From G963664115 sp965216035 (GTDB taxonomy: Bacteria; Acidobacteriota; Terriglobia; 20CM-2-55-15), in contig CBDCFM010000020.1 in NCBI GenBank assembly GCA_965216035.1, forward strand, positions 186,001 through 250,000: a DNA stretch of 64,000 bases, read 5' to 3'. The position numbers were made by a program, and so were the translations under genes. Below, piece by piece: positions 26,115-35,899 of this stretch. Every line of letters begins with the position of its first letter. Positions within the stretch are counted from its first letter, which is position 1. Under the pieces are notes generated by a model that did not search any database, was not told the DNA's origin, and saw only the letters and a program-made list of their open reading frames with translations.

Positions 26115-27212
26115 ATGAGGCAAGGTATCTGCAGGCTGAGGGATCTCAGGCGATCAATCGGGGCCTCCTGCGTCCTGAGCGGTTTGCTCTTGGTGGCCGG
26201 GACGGGGATGGGGTGGATTGCCTCGGTCTCGGCTCAGGAAGCAGGCCCCGGTATCGACGTCGTGCATGTCCAGGGATCGGTCTATCTGATCGCCGGCAGT
26301 GGCGGCAATGTTGCGGCACAGGTCGGGCCCGACGGCGTACTGCTCGTGGACTCCGGAAGAGCGGACGGAGCCGAAACCGTACTGGCAGCCGTCCGGGAGC
26401 TGCAAAGCACACTCGCTTTCGTCGGGCCTCAACGCCTGGGTTTTGCTTCGGAGACGGTATCGTCGTTGGAGCGGGGGCGGGCAACCCCACCCCCAGCCAA
26501 ACCGATTCGCTACATCCTCAATACCCATCTCCATGCCGACCACACCGGGGGCAACGCGTTCTTGTCTGCGGCCGGAGCGACGATAACGGGTGGGAATGTC
26601 GCGGCAACCATTGCGGATGCCGCCCAAGGCGCGTTGATCTGGGCTCACGAGAACGTCCTGGGACGAATGGCGCGCGCGGACTTGCCGACGGATGTGTGGC
26701 CGACGGACACATATTTCGTGAGTCAGTACAAGCTCAGCCACCACATGAATGGCGAAGGTGTGCAACTGATTCACAGACCGTCGGCGCATACCGATGGTGA
26801 TTCGCTCGTCTGGTTCCGGGGTTCGGATGTGATCGCGACGGGCGATCTGTACACGCCAACGAGCTACCCCATCATCGATATCGAACGCGGTGGGAACATT
26901 CAGGGTGTCGTCGACTCGTTAAACTTCATTCTGGACCTGGCCTTCCCTGAGTTCCGAACTGAAGGCGGCACCATGATCATCCCCGGTCACGGAAGGATTT
27001 CCGATTCCGCTGACGTCGGGTACTACAGGGATATGGCGACGATCATCCGCGACAGAATTCAAGACATGATCGATCGGGGCATGACTCTCGAAGAGGTGAA
27101 AGCAGCCCGGCCGACGCTGGACTACGACACCATCTACGGCACCGACGAGGGTCCTTGGACAACGAATAGGTTCGTCGAAGCGGTTTACAGGAGTCTCAGC
27201 GAAACTCCGTAA
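26115..27212 (+). CDS. Secreted metallo-beta-lactamase-fold hydrolase
   Basis: About 365 residues from the ATG at 26115, which has GGAGCGAGG just upstream and starts a good signal peptide (ASCVLSGLLLVAGTGMGW); the frame is open upstream to 26040. The zinc motif HLHADHTGGN is intact, with later His residues in RPSAHTDGDS and PGHGRISD and an Asp in TGDLYTP. The fold hydrolyses esters, thioesters, lactams or related bonds; the substrate is unknown. It sits between secreted proteins and likely acts in the periplasm on the same pathway. Confidence 0.87.
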   Translation: MRQGICRLRDLRRSIGASCVLSGLLLVAGTGMGWIASVSAQEAGPGIDVVHVQGSVYLIAGSGGNVAAQVGPDGVLLVDSGRADGAETVLAAVRELQSTLAFVGPQRLGFASETVSSLERGRATPPPAKPIRYILNTHLHADHTGGNAFLSAAGATITGGNVAATIADAAQGALIWAHENVLGRMARADLPTDVWPTDTYFVSQYKLSHHMNGEGVQLIHRPSAHTDGDSLVWFRGSDVIATGDLYTPTSYPIIDIERGGNIQGVVDSLNFILDLAFPEFRTEGGTMIIPGHGRISDSADVGYYRDMATIIRDRIQDMIDRGMTLEEVKAARPTLDYDTIYGTDEGPWTTNRFVEAVYRSLSETP

Positions 27213-27278
27213 CAGTTCCGACGGTATCGTGTTTTCGACATCGGTGTTCGAAGCTGGAGAACTCTGGGGGACTAAAAG

Positions 27279-27680
27279 ATGAATGTAAAGCTGCTTGCTC
27301 TTCTGGTAGCCGGAGCCGTGCTCTGTGGGGGGGTGGCCTACGGGCACCACTCCTTTGCATCGACATATGCGGAAGACGAATCCATCGAAATTGAAGGTGA
27401 GATCGTCGCCTTCATGTTCCGCAACCCGCACGCCTTCGTTCACGTCATGGCTCCTGACGAAAACGGCGAAATGCACCGTTGGGGTGTGGAGTGGGGTGGC
27501 GCAGGTCAACTCGGAAGGCAGGGCGTCAGCCGCACCGCCCTGAGACCGGGCGACCGCGTGGTGATCTCCGGGTCTCCAAGCCGGAACGTGGGGGTGGACC
27601 ATCGGGTGAAGATGGAGACGCTACGACGGAATTCGGACGGATTCGGATGGGGTCTGAGCCCCGGAGAGGTGTTCGATTGA
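27279..27680 (+). CDS. DUF6152 family secreted protein
   Basis: A 133-residue protein with signal peptide MNVKLLALLVAGAVLCGGVA and mature start HHSFASTYAEDESIEIEG, then FMFRNPHAFVHVMAPDENG and LRPGDRVVISGSPSRN, the pattern of DUF6152. The HHS and NPHA motifs are the family's conserved points and could bind metal. Function unknown. It lies 66 bp after the metallohydrolase gene and 36 bp before another secreted-protein gene. A second, broken DUF6152 gene is at 36963-37412. Confidence 0.88.
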   Translation: MNVKLLALLVAGAVLCGGVAYGHHSFASTYAEDESIEIEGEIVAFMFRNPHAFVHVMAPDENGEMHRWGVEWGGAGQLGRQGVSRTALRPGDRVVISGSPSRNVGVDHRVKMETLRRNSDGFGWGLSPGEVFD

Positions 27681-27716
27681 AGCGCGGGATCTCCGGTTGA
27701 TTCAGAGGGCATCGTC

Positions 27717-28499
27717 GTGAGCTATCAAGGCCTTTTTAAGTCTTCTTTGACGCTGCTGATCGCCTCTACTCTGTCGATCACGCTTGCCATACCGGTAGCC
27801 CTTCAGGCACAGCGCGGTCAAGAAGAAATTCCACAGTCGGCAAGAGCCGCTGCCCCCATCGATTTGACGGGGTACTGGGTGTCCATCGTCAGCGAAGACT
27901 GGCGCTTGCGCATGCGAACGGCGCAACGGGGCGACTACGATTATCTGCCGCTCAACGAAGAAGGCCGCCGCGTCGCTGAGGGCTGGGATCCGGAGGGGGC
28001 CCTCACGCGGGGCGAGGAATGCATGGCTTACGGGGCCGGGGGTATCATGCGCATTCCCGGGCGATTCCATTTCACATGGGAAGACGACAATACTCTGCGG
28101 ATTGACACCGACGCCGGAATGCAGACTCGTCTATTGAATTTCGACCGTGCCCGTCCCGATGGCGGGGGCTTGAGCCCTCAAGGGTATTCGGTTGCGTCGT
28201 GGCATGCTACAGGCGGCCGGGCCAATGGGTCCCTGCCCATAGCGGCGGCATCGGGTGAGATGAACGTGGTGACAACCCACATGAGTGCGGGTCACTTCTT
28301 CAGACACGGCACACCGTACAGCGACCAGGCCACGTACAGGGAGTTCTTCACTATTCTGGAGGATCGCGGTATTGAGTTTCTTCTGTTAACGACGATCCTT
28401 GAAGACGCCACCTATCTGGATGGACCCTATATCCGGACGATGCAATTCAGAAAGGAAGCGGACGATTCCGGATGGGATCCGGCACCATGTGCTCTGTGA
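27717..28499 (+). CDS. Secreted protein of unknown function, [LI]xGxW family
   Basis: A 260-residue protein starting at GTG 27717 with a signal-like segment (LTLLIASTLSITLAIPVALQ) and the mature motif IDLTGYWVSIVSEDWR. Later, LLTTILEDATYLDGPYIRT parallels the YDPAYLEEPLIR stretch of the 25156-26043 protein. CMAYGAGGIMRIPGRFHF provides a conserved-looking Cys. It closes a four-gene run of secreted proteins. No catalytic motif is recognised. Confidence 0.75.
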   Translation: MSYQGLFKSSLTLLIASTLSITLAIPVALQAQRGQEEIPQSARAAAPIDLTGYWVSIVSEDWRLRMRTAQRGDYDYLPLNEEGRRVAEGWDPEGALTRGEECMAYGAGGIMRIPGRFHFTWEDDNTLRIDTDAGMQTRLLNFDRARPDGGGLSPQGYSVASWHATGGRANGSLPIAAASGEMNVVTTHMSAGHFFRHGTPYSDQATYREFFTILEDRGIEFLLLTTILEDATYLDGPYIRTMQFRKEADDSGWDPAPCAL

Positions 28500-28759
28500 A
28501 GCCCGAACCGTCGGAAGTGTTCCCAGCCCTCAGACGATAGTACAAACGTAGAAATGTCCCCGATCAGCCCCTTCGTCTCGATGGTGGCGATGATGACCGG
28601 GGCAATGGTCCCTCGATCAGGATGGCCGTATGAACGACCACGCATTCTGTGCAAGTGCCCCGCGCCTGGAATCTCTCTGTTCCTTCTGTTCCTTGCAATG
28701 CCCCTTTAAACCTGAAGACAACCCCAAGTTGCCCTGTTTGTTTTCGGGTGACGATGATA
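28500..28759. other. Intergenic, no gene seen
   Basis: Between the secreted-protein gene and the inverted-repeat element. It contains a short direct repeat (CTGTTCCTT twice, near 28677-28694) but no supported gene, RNA or clear promoter. Confidence 0.4.
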
Positions 28760-29054
28760 GTGCCCTGTACCACCCAAATCGGGACCAGCGCCGATGGGTC
28801 TTGCTGGGGAGATCGAGGCGCGAGACGGAAGTCGATGTCTTCACATCGACGACGGCTCGTAACGAAGAGATCGCCGGCAACCCCCATCGGCCCCGGGGGT
28901 TCGGGCGAAACGGCATTGTCTTCATCGTCGTCAGCTCCTCGCAATGTAGGAGCATTTACTCGTCGCCGCCACGTCGTGTCGTCACGTTGTTGCCTCCTGG
29001 AATCCAACGCCGTTTGGCACGAACGCTGGCCCCGATTAGGGTGGTACAGGCCAC
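28760..29054. mobile_element. MITE-like inverted-repeat element, copy 1
   Basis: About 295 bp bounded by 31-bp terminal inverted repeats: 28760-28790 begins GTGCCCTGTACCACCC and 29024-29054 is its near-complement (about 4 mismatches). The interior shares blocks with the copies at 45700-46003 and 52187-52549, including GCAATGTAGGAGCATT and AATCCAACGCCGTTTGGC. No transposase is encoded. It ends 36 bp before the NHL-protein start, so it may carry or displace that gene's promoter. Confidence 0.75.
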
Positions 29055-29089
29055 TGACATTTTAAGAAACTGCTTTGAAGGAGGTTTCC

Positions 29090-30184
29090 ATGCCGCGTCG
29101 CCTTCGAGTTGGCTTGGCATTCGCCGCCGTTTTTGCTGCGTTTTACTTGATCCCGGGCGAGGTGTTGAACGCCCAATCGTCCACTGCTAACCCCTACCGC
29201 GCAACATTCGATTGGGCGAAGCTCCCCGAAGGAAGAGAGATGGGGACAGTCAGCGGCGTTTTCCCTGATCCGGACGGCGAGCATTTGTGGATTCTGGACC
29301 GCTGCGGCGCCAACGAGTGTGCGGGAACTGAACTGGAGCCCATCATGAAGTTCGACCTGGACGGGAACCTTGTCGACAGCTTCGGGGCAGGTCTGTTTGC
29401 GTTCCCTCACGGTTTCTTCCTGGATCACGAGGGGTTCCTGTGGGTGACCGAGGGCGGGTCCCACGGCGACGCTCGCGCGACATTGGGCGAGAGTATGGGC
29501 ATCGGTCATCAGGTCCTCAAGCTCAACCAGCAGGGCGAAGTCGTGATGAGGTTGGGCGAGGCCGCGGTCTGGGGAGACGGCCCTGACCATTTCAACGGAC
29601 CTTCGGGTGTGGTCGTGGCTCCCAGTGGAGACATATGGATCTCGGACGGCCATAGGGGCGGCAACAACCGCATCGTGAAGTTCTCGGGCGACGGAACCTT
29701 TCTCCTGGAAGTTGGCGGTGGTGTCGGTTCCGAAAGTAAGGAAGCCGCCCGATTCAGCGACCCTCACGACATCAAGATGGATTCCCAGGGCCGGGTCTAC
29801 GTTGCGGACCGCGGCAACAGCCGGATCCAGGTTTTCGATCCCGACGGCATGCTCCTCTACATCTGGACGCACTTTGGCAAGCCGAGCGGGTTGTTCATCG
29901 ACCGTAACGACATTCTCTACGCCGGCGATGGCCTCTCGGGAACCGTCCGCACCGGTCCACCGGACAATTGGCGGAGCAACCTGGGATGGGAGAAGGGCAT
30001 CCGGATCGGAGATCTGAAGACCGAACAGGCGTGGGTGACGCACTTTATTCCCCAGCACGACAAAGACGTGGGTGCGGGTATCGAATTTCTCGGCGTGGAC
30101 TTTGACGGCAATATCTATGCCGGAGAGGTCTTCCGCCGCCGACTGGTGCGGTACGTGTCTCACAGACCTTCCGAGTTGAGATAG
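29090..30184 (+). CDS. NHL-repeat six-bladed propeller protein (secreted), copy 1
   Basis: About 364 residues from the ATG at 29090, preceded by AAGGAGG. A signal peptide (VGLAFAAVFAAFYLIPG) is followed by NHL blades: VVAPSGDIWISDGHRGG, then NRIVKFSGDGTFLLEVGG, and VYVADRGNSRIQVFDPDG. The pattern matches secreted 6-bladed propellers related to peptidyl-alpha-hydroxyglycine lyase, but the lyase residues cannot be confirmed here. It precedes a PQQ dehydrogenase gene, and the same pair recurs at 32475-35899, so the protein may deliver, bind or process the dehydrogenase substrate. Confidence 0.88.
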   Translation: MPRRLRVGLAFAAVFAAFYLIPGEVLNAQSSTANPYRATFDWAKLPEGREMGTVSGVFPDPDGEHLWILDRCGANECAGTELEPIMKFDLDGNLVDSFGAGLFAFPHGFFLDHEGFLWVTEGGSHGDARATLGESMGIGHQVLKLNQQGEVVMRLGEAAVWGDGPDHFNGPSGVVVAPSGDIWISDGHRGGNNRIVKFSGDGTFLLEVGGGVGSESKEAARFSDPHDIKMDSQGRVYVADRGNSRIQVFDPDGMLLYIWTHFGKPSGLFIDRNDILYAGDGLSGTVRTGPPDNWRSNLGWEKGIRIGDLKTEQAWVTHFIPQHDKDVGAGIEFLGVDFDGNIYAGEVFRRRLVRYVSHRPSELR

Positions 30185-30189
30185 GCCTC

Positions 30190-30259
30190 GACCGGCAACG
30201 CCGGGAGAGAGGAAGACCGGCAACGCCGGGAGAGAGGAAGACCGGCAACGCCGGGAGAG
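30190..30259 (+). repeat. 25-bp tandem repeat, nearly three units
   Basis: GACCGGCAACGCCGGGAGAG followed by AGGAA repeats at 30190, 30215 and 30240 (the last unit incomplete), directly after the NHL gene stop. Each unit contains CCGGCaacGCCGG, a 5-bp hairpin. It may act as a transcript-end structure or be slippage-generated. Confidence 0.8.
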
Positions 30260-30367
30260 CGAGGAAGAGGGGCCAACTGATCTGTTTCAACTGGCCAACA
30301 TCAGGGTGGTCGAGGCGCCGGAGTAGGATCGAACGCGCCGCATACCTGCATCAATGAGGATACAACA

Positions 30368-32431
30368 ATGATCAATAGAGTCCGTCGACGTTTCCGACAA
30401 AGCAGGCGCTTCATTTATTTCTCGGCCCTCTCCTTAGTGAGTTTATTGATGTTTGGGCGTCCGCTTGTCTCCGCCGAACAGGCCGCAACCGTCGGAGAAT
30501 GGCGCTACATCGGCGGCGACGCCGGCCATACACGATATGCACCGCTGGATCAGATCAATGCGGACAATTTCGAGGAACTCGAACTCGCCTGGGTATGGCG
30601 GGGCGACAACTTCGGACCGCGGATCGACCACCTGTTCCGTTCGATCCCACTCTACGTCGACGGCATCCTCTACACCGTGGCCGGAGAGAGGCGGACCGTG
30701 GTTGCGATTGACGCTGCCACAGGAGAAACGATCTGGACTTACCGCGAAACCCATACCACACGTTACGAACGGGGTATGCGGAACAACTATGGCAAGGGCG
30801 TGGCCTATGCCGAAGTTAATGGCCGTGGGCGAATCTTCATGAGCAGTCCGGGCTTCTTTCTCCATGCGCTCGATGCAAAGACCGGCCGCTCCGTCCAGAA
30901 TTGGGGGCGCCCGGTTCCAATCGACGGCTTTCCAGCGAGCGGTGCCGTGGATATGCTGCCTGACCTGGTTGGCGACTGGGAGCCGTGGTTGACCTCCGGT
31001 TACACCTACGATCCGGAGCTGGGGATTCCCAGAGATCTCGGAAACCTGAGCACCTCCTCACCTCCTATTGTCGTGAACGGCGTAGTCATCGTCGGGAACG
31101 TCCACGAGCAGGGCTACTACCAGACTCGCGTCGAGAACATCCCGGGCGACATCCTGGCCTATGACGCGGCAACGGGGGAGTTGCTGTGGAAGTTCCACGT
31201 GATTCCACGCCCCGGCGAATTCGGCCACGAAACCTGGGAGAACGATGCCTGGATGACTACCGGGGATGTCTCATCGTGGGCGCCGATGTCGGCCGATCCC
31301 GAACGTGGGATCGTCTATATTCCGACCAACCCACCGACGATCGACTTCTACGGTGGCTTCCGACCAGGCGACAACCTCTTCGGCACCAGCGTCATTGCGT
31401 TGGACGTTCAAACCGGCGACCGCGTGTGGCACTACCAGACCGTCCACCATGACATCTGGAACTTCGACAACCCGACGGCCCCCGTGCTGATGGACGTGGT
31501 GGTCGATGGGGAGAGGACGCCGATCGCGGTTCAGACGACAAAACAGGGTTTTGCCTATACCTGGAACCGCTGGACCGGCGAGCCCGTGTGGCCGATCGAA
31601 GAGCGGCCGGTGGCTGAATCTGAGATCCCCGGCGAGCTCTTGTCGCCCACCCAACCATTCCCAACCAAACCAGCGGCGTTCGAGATGCAGGAATTGACCG
31701 AGGATATGCTGATCGATTTCACGCCGGAACTGCGGGCCGAAGCGCTGGAGATCATCAGCGATTATCGGCTCGGACCGCTGTTCAACCCGCCGATCCAAGT
31801 GGGTCACCCGTCGGGCCTGCGCTCGTTTGTCAGCTGTCCGAGCGGGGCGTCGAATATCTACGGTCCGACATCGGCTGATATCGAGTCCGGGATCCTGTAC
31901 GTTTCAACCCAACGAGGATGCCGATCCGAAAATATCGTCCCGGGACGAGAGATGGACGAGCCCGACGACATCATGACAACAGGGCAGACACTTTCGGACT
32001 GGGTTGTCGCCAACCGTGGCGATTTTCGGGGGCCGCAGGGGCTTCCAATCTTCAAACCTCCTTACAGTCAGATCGTTGCGATCGACATGAACACAGGGGA
32101 GCACCTGTGGGCAATCCCCAACGGGGACACACCCGATCGCATCAGGAACCATCCGGCTCTCGAGGGTGTGGACCTACCCAACACGGGCAGGCAATCACAC
32201 CCGGTCACGATGGTTACGTCCACTTTGTTGATCACCGCGGAGGGTCCCTCGGGCGCGCCGCTACTGCATGCAGTTGACAAGGGGACCGGAGAGCGCCTCG
32301 GAACAGTGGATATGCCGGCGCCGGGTCAGTACGGCATGATTACCTACATGCACCAAGGCCAGCAATACATCGTTGTGCAGATCGCCAGTTCAGACCATCC
32401 AGGTTCGCTAGTGGCGCTGCGCCTGCCCTGA
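30368..32431 (+). CDS. PQQ-dependent dehydrogenase (quinoprotein), copy 1
   Basis: A 687-residue secreted quinoprotein. After a signal segment (FIYFSALSLVSLLMFGRPLVSA) come GEWRYIGGDAGHTRYAPLDQ, DAATGETIWTYRE, RPGEFGHETWENDAW and ALDVQTGDRVWHYQTVHHD, the propeller motifs of the glucose/alcohol PQQ dehydrogenase superfamily. Tryptophan-docking blades are regular. No CxxCH haem motif is present, so electrons must go to a separate acceptor or to quinone. It would oxidise an alcohol, sugar or aldehyde in the periplasm. It lies in an NHL-PQQ-NHL-PQQ run. Confidence 0.92.
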   Translation: MINRVRRRFRQSRRFIYFSALSLVSLLMFGRPLVSAEQAATVGEWRYIGGDAGHTRYAPLDQINADNFEELELAWVWRGDNFGPRIDHLFRSIPLYVDGILYTVAGERRTVVAIDAATGETIWTYRETHTTRYERGMRNNYGKGVAYAEVNGRGRIFMSSPGFFLHALDAKTGRSVQNWGRPVPIDGFPASGAVDMLPDLVGDWEPWLTSGYTYDPELGIPRDLGNLSTSSPPIVVNGVVIVGNVHEQGYYQTRVENIPGDILAYDAATGELLWKFHVIPRPGEFGHETWENDAWMTTGDVSSWAPMSADPERGIVYIPTNPPTIDFYGGFRPGDNLFGTSVIALDVQTGDRVWHYQTVHHDIWNFDNPTAPVLMDVVVDGERTPIAVQTTKQGFAYTWNRWTGEPVWPIEERPVAESEIPGELLSPTQPFPTKPAAFEMQELTEDMLIDFTPELRAEALEIISDYRLGPLFNPPIQVGHPSGLRSFVSCPSGASNIYGPTSADIESGILYVSTQRGCRSENIVPGREMDEPDDIMTTGQTLSDWVVANRGDFRGPQGLPIFKPPYSQIVAIDMNTGEHLWAIPNGDTPDRIRNHPALEGVDLPNTGRQSHPVTMVTSTLLITAEGPSGAPLLHAVDKGTGERLGTVDMPAPGQYGMITYMHQGQQYIVVQIASSDHPGSLVALRLP

Positions 32432-32474
32432 TGGTGAAGAGTTCGATGATGTCAGCGTAAGGGGAGAATCCATC

Positions 32475-33548
32475 ATGACGCATATGAGAGGTGCGATATT
32501 CACACTGGGCATTGCGATCGTTGCGATCGTTGCGACCCACGGCTTGGGTTGCACTCGGACCGGCTCCGGTGAGACCGAATCCGCTGCCAGGGTGGTTGGG
32601 GGCAACGGGATATACCGGCCGGTCAACGACCTTCCGACTCCCTATCAACGCATCGAACCCTGGGGGGAACTCCCCGAGGGAACCACTGCCTGGGCAGCGG
32701 TTACCGGAGCTGAGCCGGGGCCCCACGGTAATATCTACGTCCTCCACCGCTGCTTTGAGAACTCGTGCGATGGCCGCCCGGAAGCGCCCATTCTCAAGAT
32801 GGACCCATCCGGATCGCTTCTGGCAAGTTGGGGCGCCGGGATGTTCGTCTGGCCACACGGTTTCCACGTGGATGACGCAGGCAACGTCTGGGTCACCGAC
32901 GCTCGCGCTTCTGAAACCCGGGGCCACCAGGTCTTCAAGTTCAGCGCGGATGGTGATTTGCTGATGACGCTGGGTCAGGCTGGCGTCGCTGGCGATGGTC
33001 CGGACGCGTTCAACGAACCGACCGATGTGGTCACCGTGGCGAACGGCGATATTTTTGTCACCGACGGTCACGGCTCTCCCAACAACCGCGTCGTGAAATT
33101 CTCTGGCGACGGCACTTACCTGATGGAGTGGGGTGGATTCGGAGCCAACCCGGGAGAGTTCAACCGTCCGCACGCGATCGCGGTCGATTCCCAGGGACGC
33201 CTTTTTGTCGGGGACAGGTCGAACAACCGGATCCAGCTCTTTGATCAGGAAGGGCAGTACATCGACCAGTGGACGCAGTTCAGCCGGCCGAGTGGGATCT
33301 ATATCACCGACGACGACACCATTTACGTCGCTGATTCCGAATCCTGGGGACCGGACAATCCAGCATGGAAGAAGGGCATCCGCATCGGCAGCGCCCGTGA
33401 CGGATCCGTTTGGGAATTGACCGAGGATATCGAGTCGACGACAATCGAACACAGCGGGGCTGAAGGCGTCGGCGTGGACGCCGAAGGCAATGTCTATGGA
33501 TCGGTGGTTCGCCGGAGGATGCTCGAGAATCATGTTAAGGGCGACTGA
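32475..33548 (+). CDS. NHL-repeat propeller lipoprotein, copy 2
   Basis: A 357-residue protein whose N-terminus (IVATHGLGCTRTGSG) has a lipobox with Cys near residue 26, so it is probably lipid-anchored. Blades such as NGDIFVTDGHGSPNNRVVKF and AVDSQGRLFVGDRSNNRIQ align along their length with the 29090-30184 protein, including the shared SDGH/TDGH and KKGIRIG segments. It is 43 bp after one PQQ dehydrogenase gene and 218 bp before the other. Copy 1 has a signal peptide but no lipobox, which suggests different locations. Confidence 0.88.
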   Translation: MTHMRGAIFTLGIAIVAIVATHGLGCTRTGSGETESAARVVGGNGIYRPVNDLPTPYQRIEPWGELPEGTTAWAAVTGAEPGPHGNIYVLHRCFENSCDGRPEAPILKMDPSGSLLASWGAGMFVWPHGFHVDDAGNVWVTDARASETRGHQVFKFSADGDLLMTLGQAGVAGDGPDAFNEPTDVVTVANGDIFVTDGHGSPNNRVVKFSGDGTYLMEWGGFGANPGEFNRPHAIAVDSQGRLFVGDRSNNRIQLFDQEGQYIDQWTQFSRPSGIYITDDDTIYVADSESWGPDNPAWKKGIRIGSARDGSVWELTEDIESTTIEHSGAEGVGVDAEGNVYGSVVRRRMLENHVKGD

Positions 33549-33766
33549 GTTCAGATGGCGCCTAAGATTTCGCTCCCGCGTTCGTCAAGACATGCTGCTT
33601 GAACACAGGTATTCTAAATAAGAGACGACCCATGCAACGGGCCTGAAATCGGAGGTCCTCTGGCCTAGAGGATGCGGAAACGCGTTTTGCTGGAAGTGGA
33701 AGTTGGCGCATGCGTGTCGCTCCAGAGGCCCCGGTCTTGATTCTCAGTTCTTCTCGAGGAGGAAAA

Positions 33767-35899
33767 ATGACGAAGCGATCCCGTTCCGGTTGTTGTGCCC
33801 TGGCTCTGGTGGCCCTGATGGGGGTTCCCACGACAGGGTCCGCCCAGCAGCCTGGCGTCGAGAACGGCGAGTGGCGTTATCTGGGTGGCGATGCCGGCAG
33901 CACCCGTTCCGCCCCGATGCTCGATCAGATCAACGCGTCCAACTTTTCGGACCTCGAGGTCGCCTGGACCTGGCGCGGAGACAACTTCGGCCCAGGCATC
34001 GAGTACACGGCCCGGGCCACGCCGGTCTTTGTGGACGGCATGCTCTACACCGTCAGCGGTCAGCGGCGCCAGGTTGTGGCGATCGACGCCGCTACCGGCG
34101 AGACGCTCTGGACCTTCCGGGAGCCAGAAACGCTGCGGTACCTGCGCTCGCCCAGGACGGATTTCGGCAAGGGCGTCGCCTATGCCGAACTGGACGGACG
34201 GGGCGTTGTCTTTATCACCTCACCCGCTTTCTTCCTCTGGGCGCTGGATGCCAAGACGGGCCGGCCCCTGGAGAATTGGGGCGCCCCGGTGGGGCTCGGG
34301 GAGTTTTCCGATACCGGGGTTGTTGATCTGGTACCCGATCTCATGGCGGACTGGCAGCCCTGGCTGGACTGGAGGGAGCCCTACGATCCGGATACGGGGG
34401 TTCCCCAAAGTTTGGGCATGGTGACCAGTTCCTCGCCTCCGATAGTCGTTAATGGCGTCGTTGTTGTGCTCACCGGACACGAGCCAAGTTACGACCAGAC
34501 CCGGATTGAGAACATACCCGGCGACATCATGGGTTACGACGCTCGGACCGGAGAGCATCTCTGGAAATTCCACGTCATTCCGCGGCCCGGCGAGTTTGGA
34601 CACGAGACATGGGAAAGCGACGCCTGGGAATGGTCCGGAGACATGTCCCAGTGGGCTCCTGCCTCTGCCGACCCGCAGCTCGGTTTGGTGTATGTGGTGA
34701 CGAATGCATCGACCGTCGAGTCATACACGGGCCATCGCCCGGGTCACAATCTCTTTGGAGGCAGCGTCGTGGCACTGGACGTGGAGACCGGCCAGCGGCG
34801 GTGGCATTACCAGATCCACCGCAGTGACCAGTGGAACTACGACATTCCGACCTCGCCCATCCTGTTGGATCTGAACGTGGACGGAGCGCCGGTACCCGGC
34901 CTGATCCAGAACACCAAGCAGGGCCTCGTCTTCGCACTCAACCGGGAGACCGGCGAGCCGATCTGGCCGATTGCCGAGCGCCCGGTCATGCAATCGCAGG
35001 TACCCGGAAATTACACGGCGCCGACCCAGCCCTATCCGAGCCGGCCGGAACCGCTGGACCCGATAGTCTGGGATGGAATCACCGAGGAGTTCCTGCTCGA
35101 CTACACGCCCGTGTTAAAGGAACGGGCGCAGGAAATCCTGAGCGAATTCCGCGTGGGTGGCCTCTACGTTCCACCCCTCCCGTACCCCCATGACAACGAC
35201 TACATCAACGTTGTCGACTGCATGGGTGGTTTGAATATTTACCATCCGCCGATCGCAGATTCCACGACGGCAATCATGTATGCACCGCACAACCGGGACT
35301 GCACCGCCCCGGGTTACCTCGTTCCGACGAACGGAGTGGACGAGGCACGCGGATTGGCCGGACCGAGTGCCGAGGCCTGGCGGGGCCGAGAACGCCATAC
35401 GCCCACCACGGGAACGACAGTGGCCGGGTGGGCTCCTGGCGGACCCGGAACGGGCCGCCTGGGGCTCATTGATGGCCTGCCGGTCTACAAGCCGCTGTAT
35501 GAGGGACTCGCCGCATATGATATGAACACGGGCGACAAGCTCTGGGACATTCCGATAGGCCAGACCCCTGAGCGGATCACGAACCACCCGCTCCTGGCGG
35601 GGGTGGATGTCCCTAATTTCGGAGGCACCGGTCACTCGATCCAGATGGTCGTGGGCGATCTCCTCGTGCAGACCACCGAAGACCTGAGAGGAGAGACCGC
35701 GGTGAACGAAAACGGCATGCCTATGCTGCACGCACGAGACAAACGGACGGGAGAGATCCTCGCGAGCGTCGAAGTTCCGATTCCCGGCCAGTACGGGATG
35801 ATGACCTTCATGCACGAAGGCAAGCAGTACATCGTGATGCAGGCGGGAAGCGCACGGCGCAATCAACCGGGTTCTCTAGTGGCACTGACGCTGCCGTAA
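33767..35899 (+). CDS. PQQ-dependent dehydrogenase (quinoprotein), copy 2
   Basis: A 710-residue protein from the ATG at 33767, which has a GAGGAGG site; 19 further upstream codons are not supported. The signal peptide ends near TTGSAQQ. GEWRYLGGDAGSTRSAPMLD, DAATGETLWTFRE, RPGEFGHETWESDAW and PGQYGMMTFMHEGKQYIVMQ match copy 1 position by position, so the two dehydrogenases are paralogues, probably from duplication of the NHL-dehydrogenase pair. The insertion around residues 500-560 is longer than in copy 1 and may alter substrate choice. No haem motif. Confidence 0.92.
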   Translation: MTKRSRSGCCALALVALMGVPTTGSAQQPGVENGEWRYLGGDAGSTRSAPMLDQINASNFSDLEVAWTWRGDNFGPGIEYTARATPVFVDGMLYTVSGQRRQVVAIDAATGETLWTFREPETLRYLRSPRTDFGKGVAYAELDGRGVVFITSPAFFLWALDAKTGRPLENWGAPVGLGEFSDTGVVDLVPDLMADWQPWLDWREPYDPDTGVPQSLGMVTSSSPPIVVNGVVVVLTGHEPSYDQTRIENIPGDIMGYDARTGEHLWKFHVIPRPGEFGHETWESDAWEWSGDMSQWAPASADPQLGLVYVVTNASTVESYTGHRPGHNLFGGSVVALDVETGQRRWHYQIHRSDQWNYDIPTSPILLDLNVDGAPVPGLIQNTKQGLVFALNRETGEPIWPIAERPVMQSQVPGNYTAPTQPYPSRPEPLDPIVWDGITEEFLLDYTPVLKERAQEILSEFRVGGLYVPPLPYPHDNDYINVVDCMGGLNIYHPPIADSTTAIMYAPHNRDCTAPGYLVPTNGVDEARGLAGPSAEAWRGRERHTPTTGTTVAGWAPGGPGTGRLGLIDGLPVYKPLYEGLAAYDMNTGDKLWDIPIGQTPERITNHPLLAGVDVPNFGGTGHSIQMVVGDLLVQTTEDLRGETAVNENGMPMLHARDKRTGEILASVEVPIPGQYGMMTFMHEGKQYIVMQAGSARRNQPGSLVALTLP

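Noticed and set aside
30190..30259. CRISPR array
   Set aside because: Three contiguous 25-bp units have no spacers, and no cas genes are in the window.
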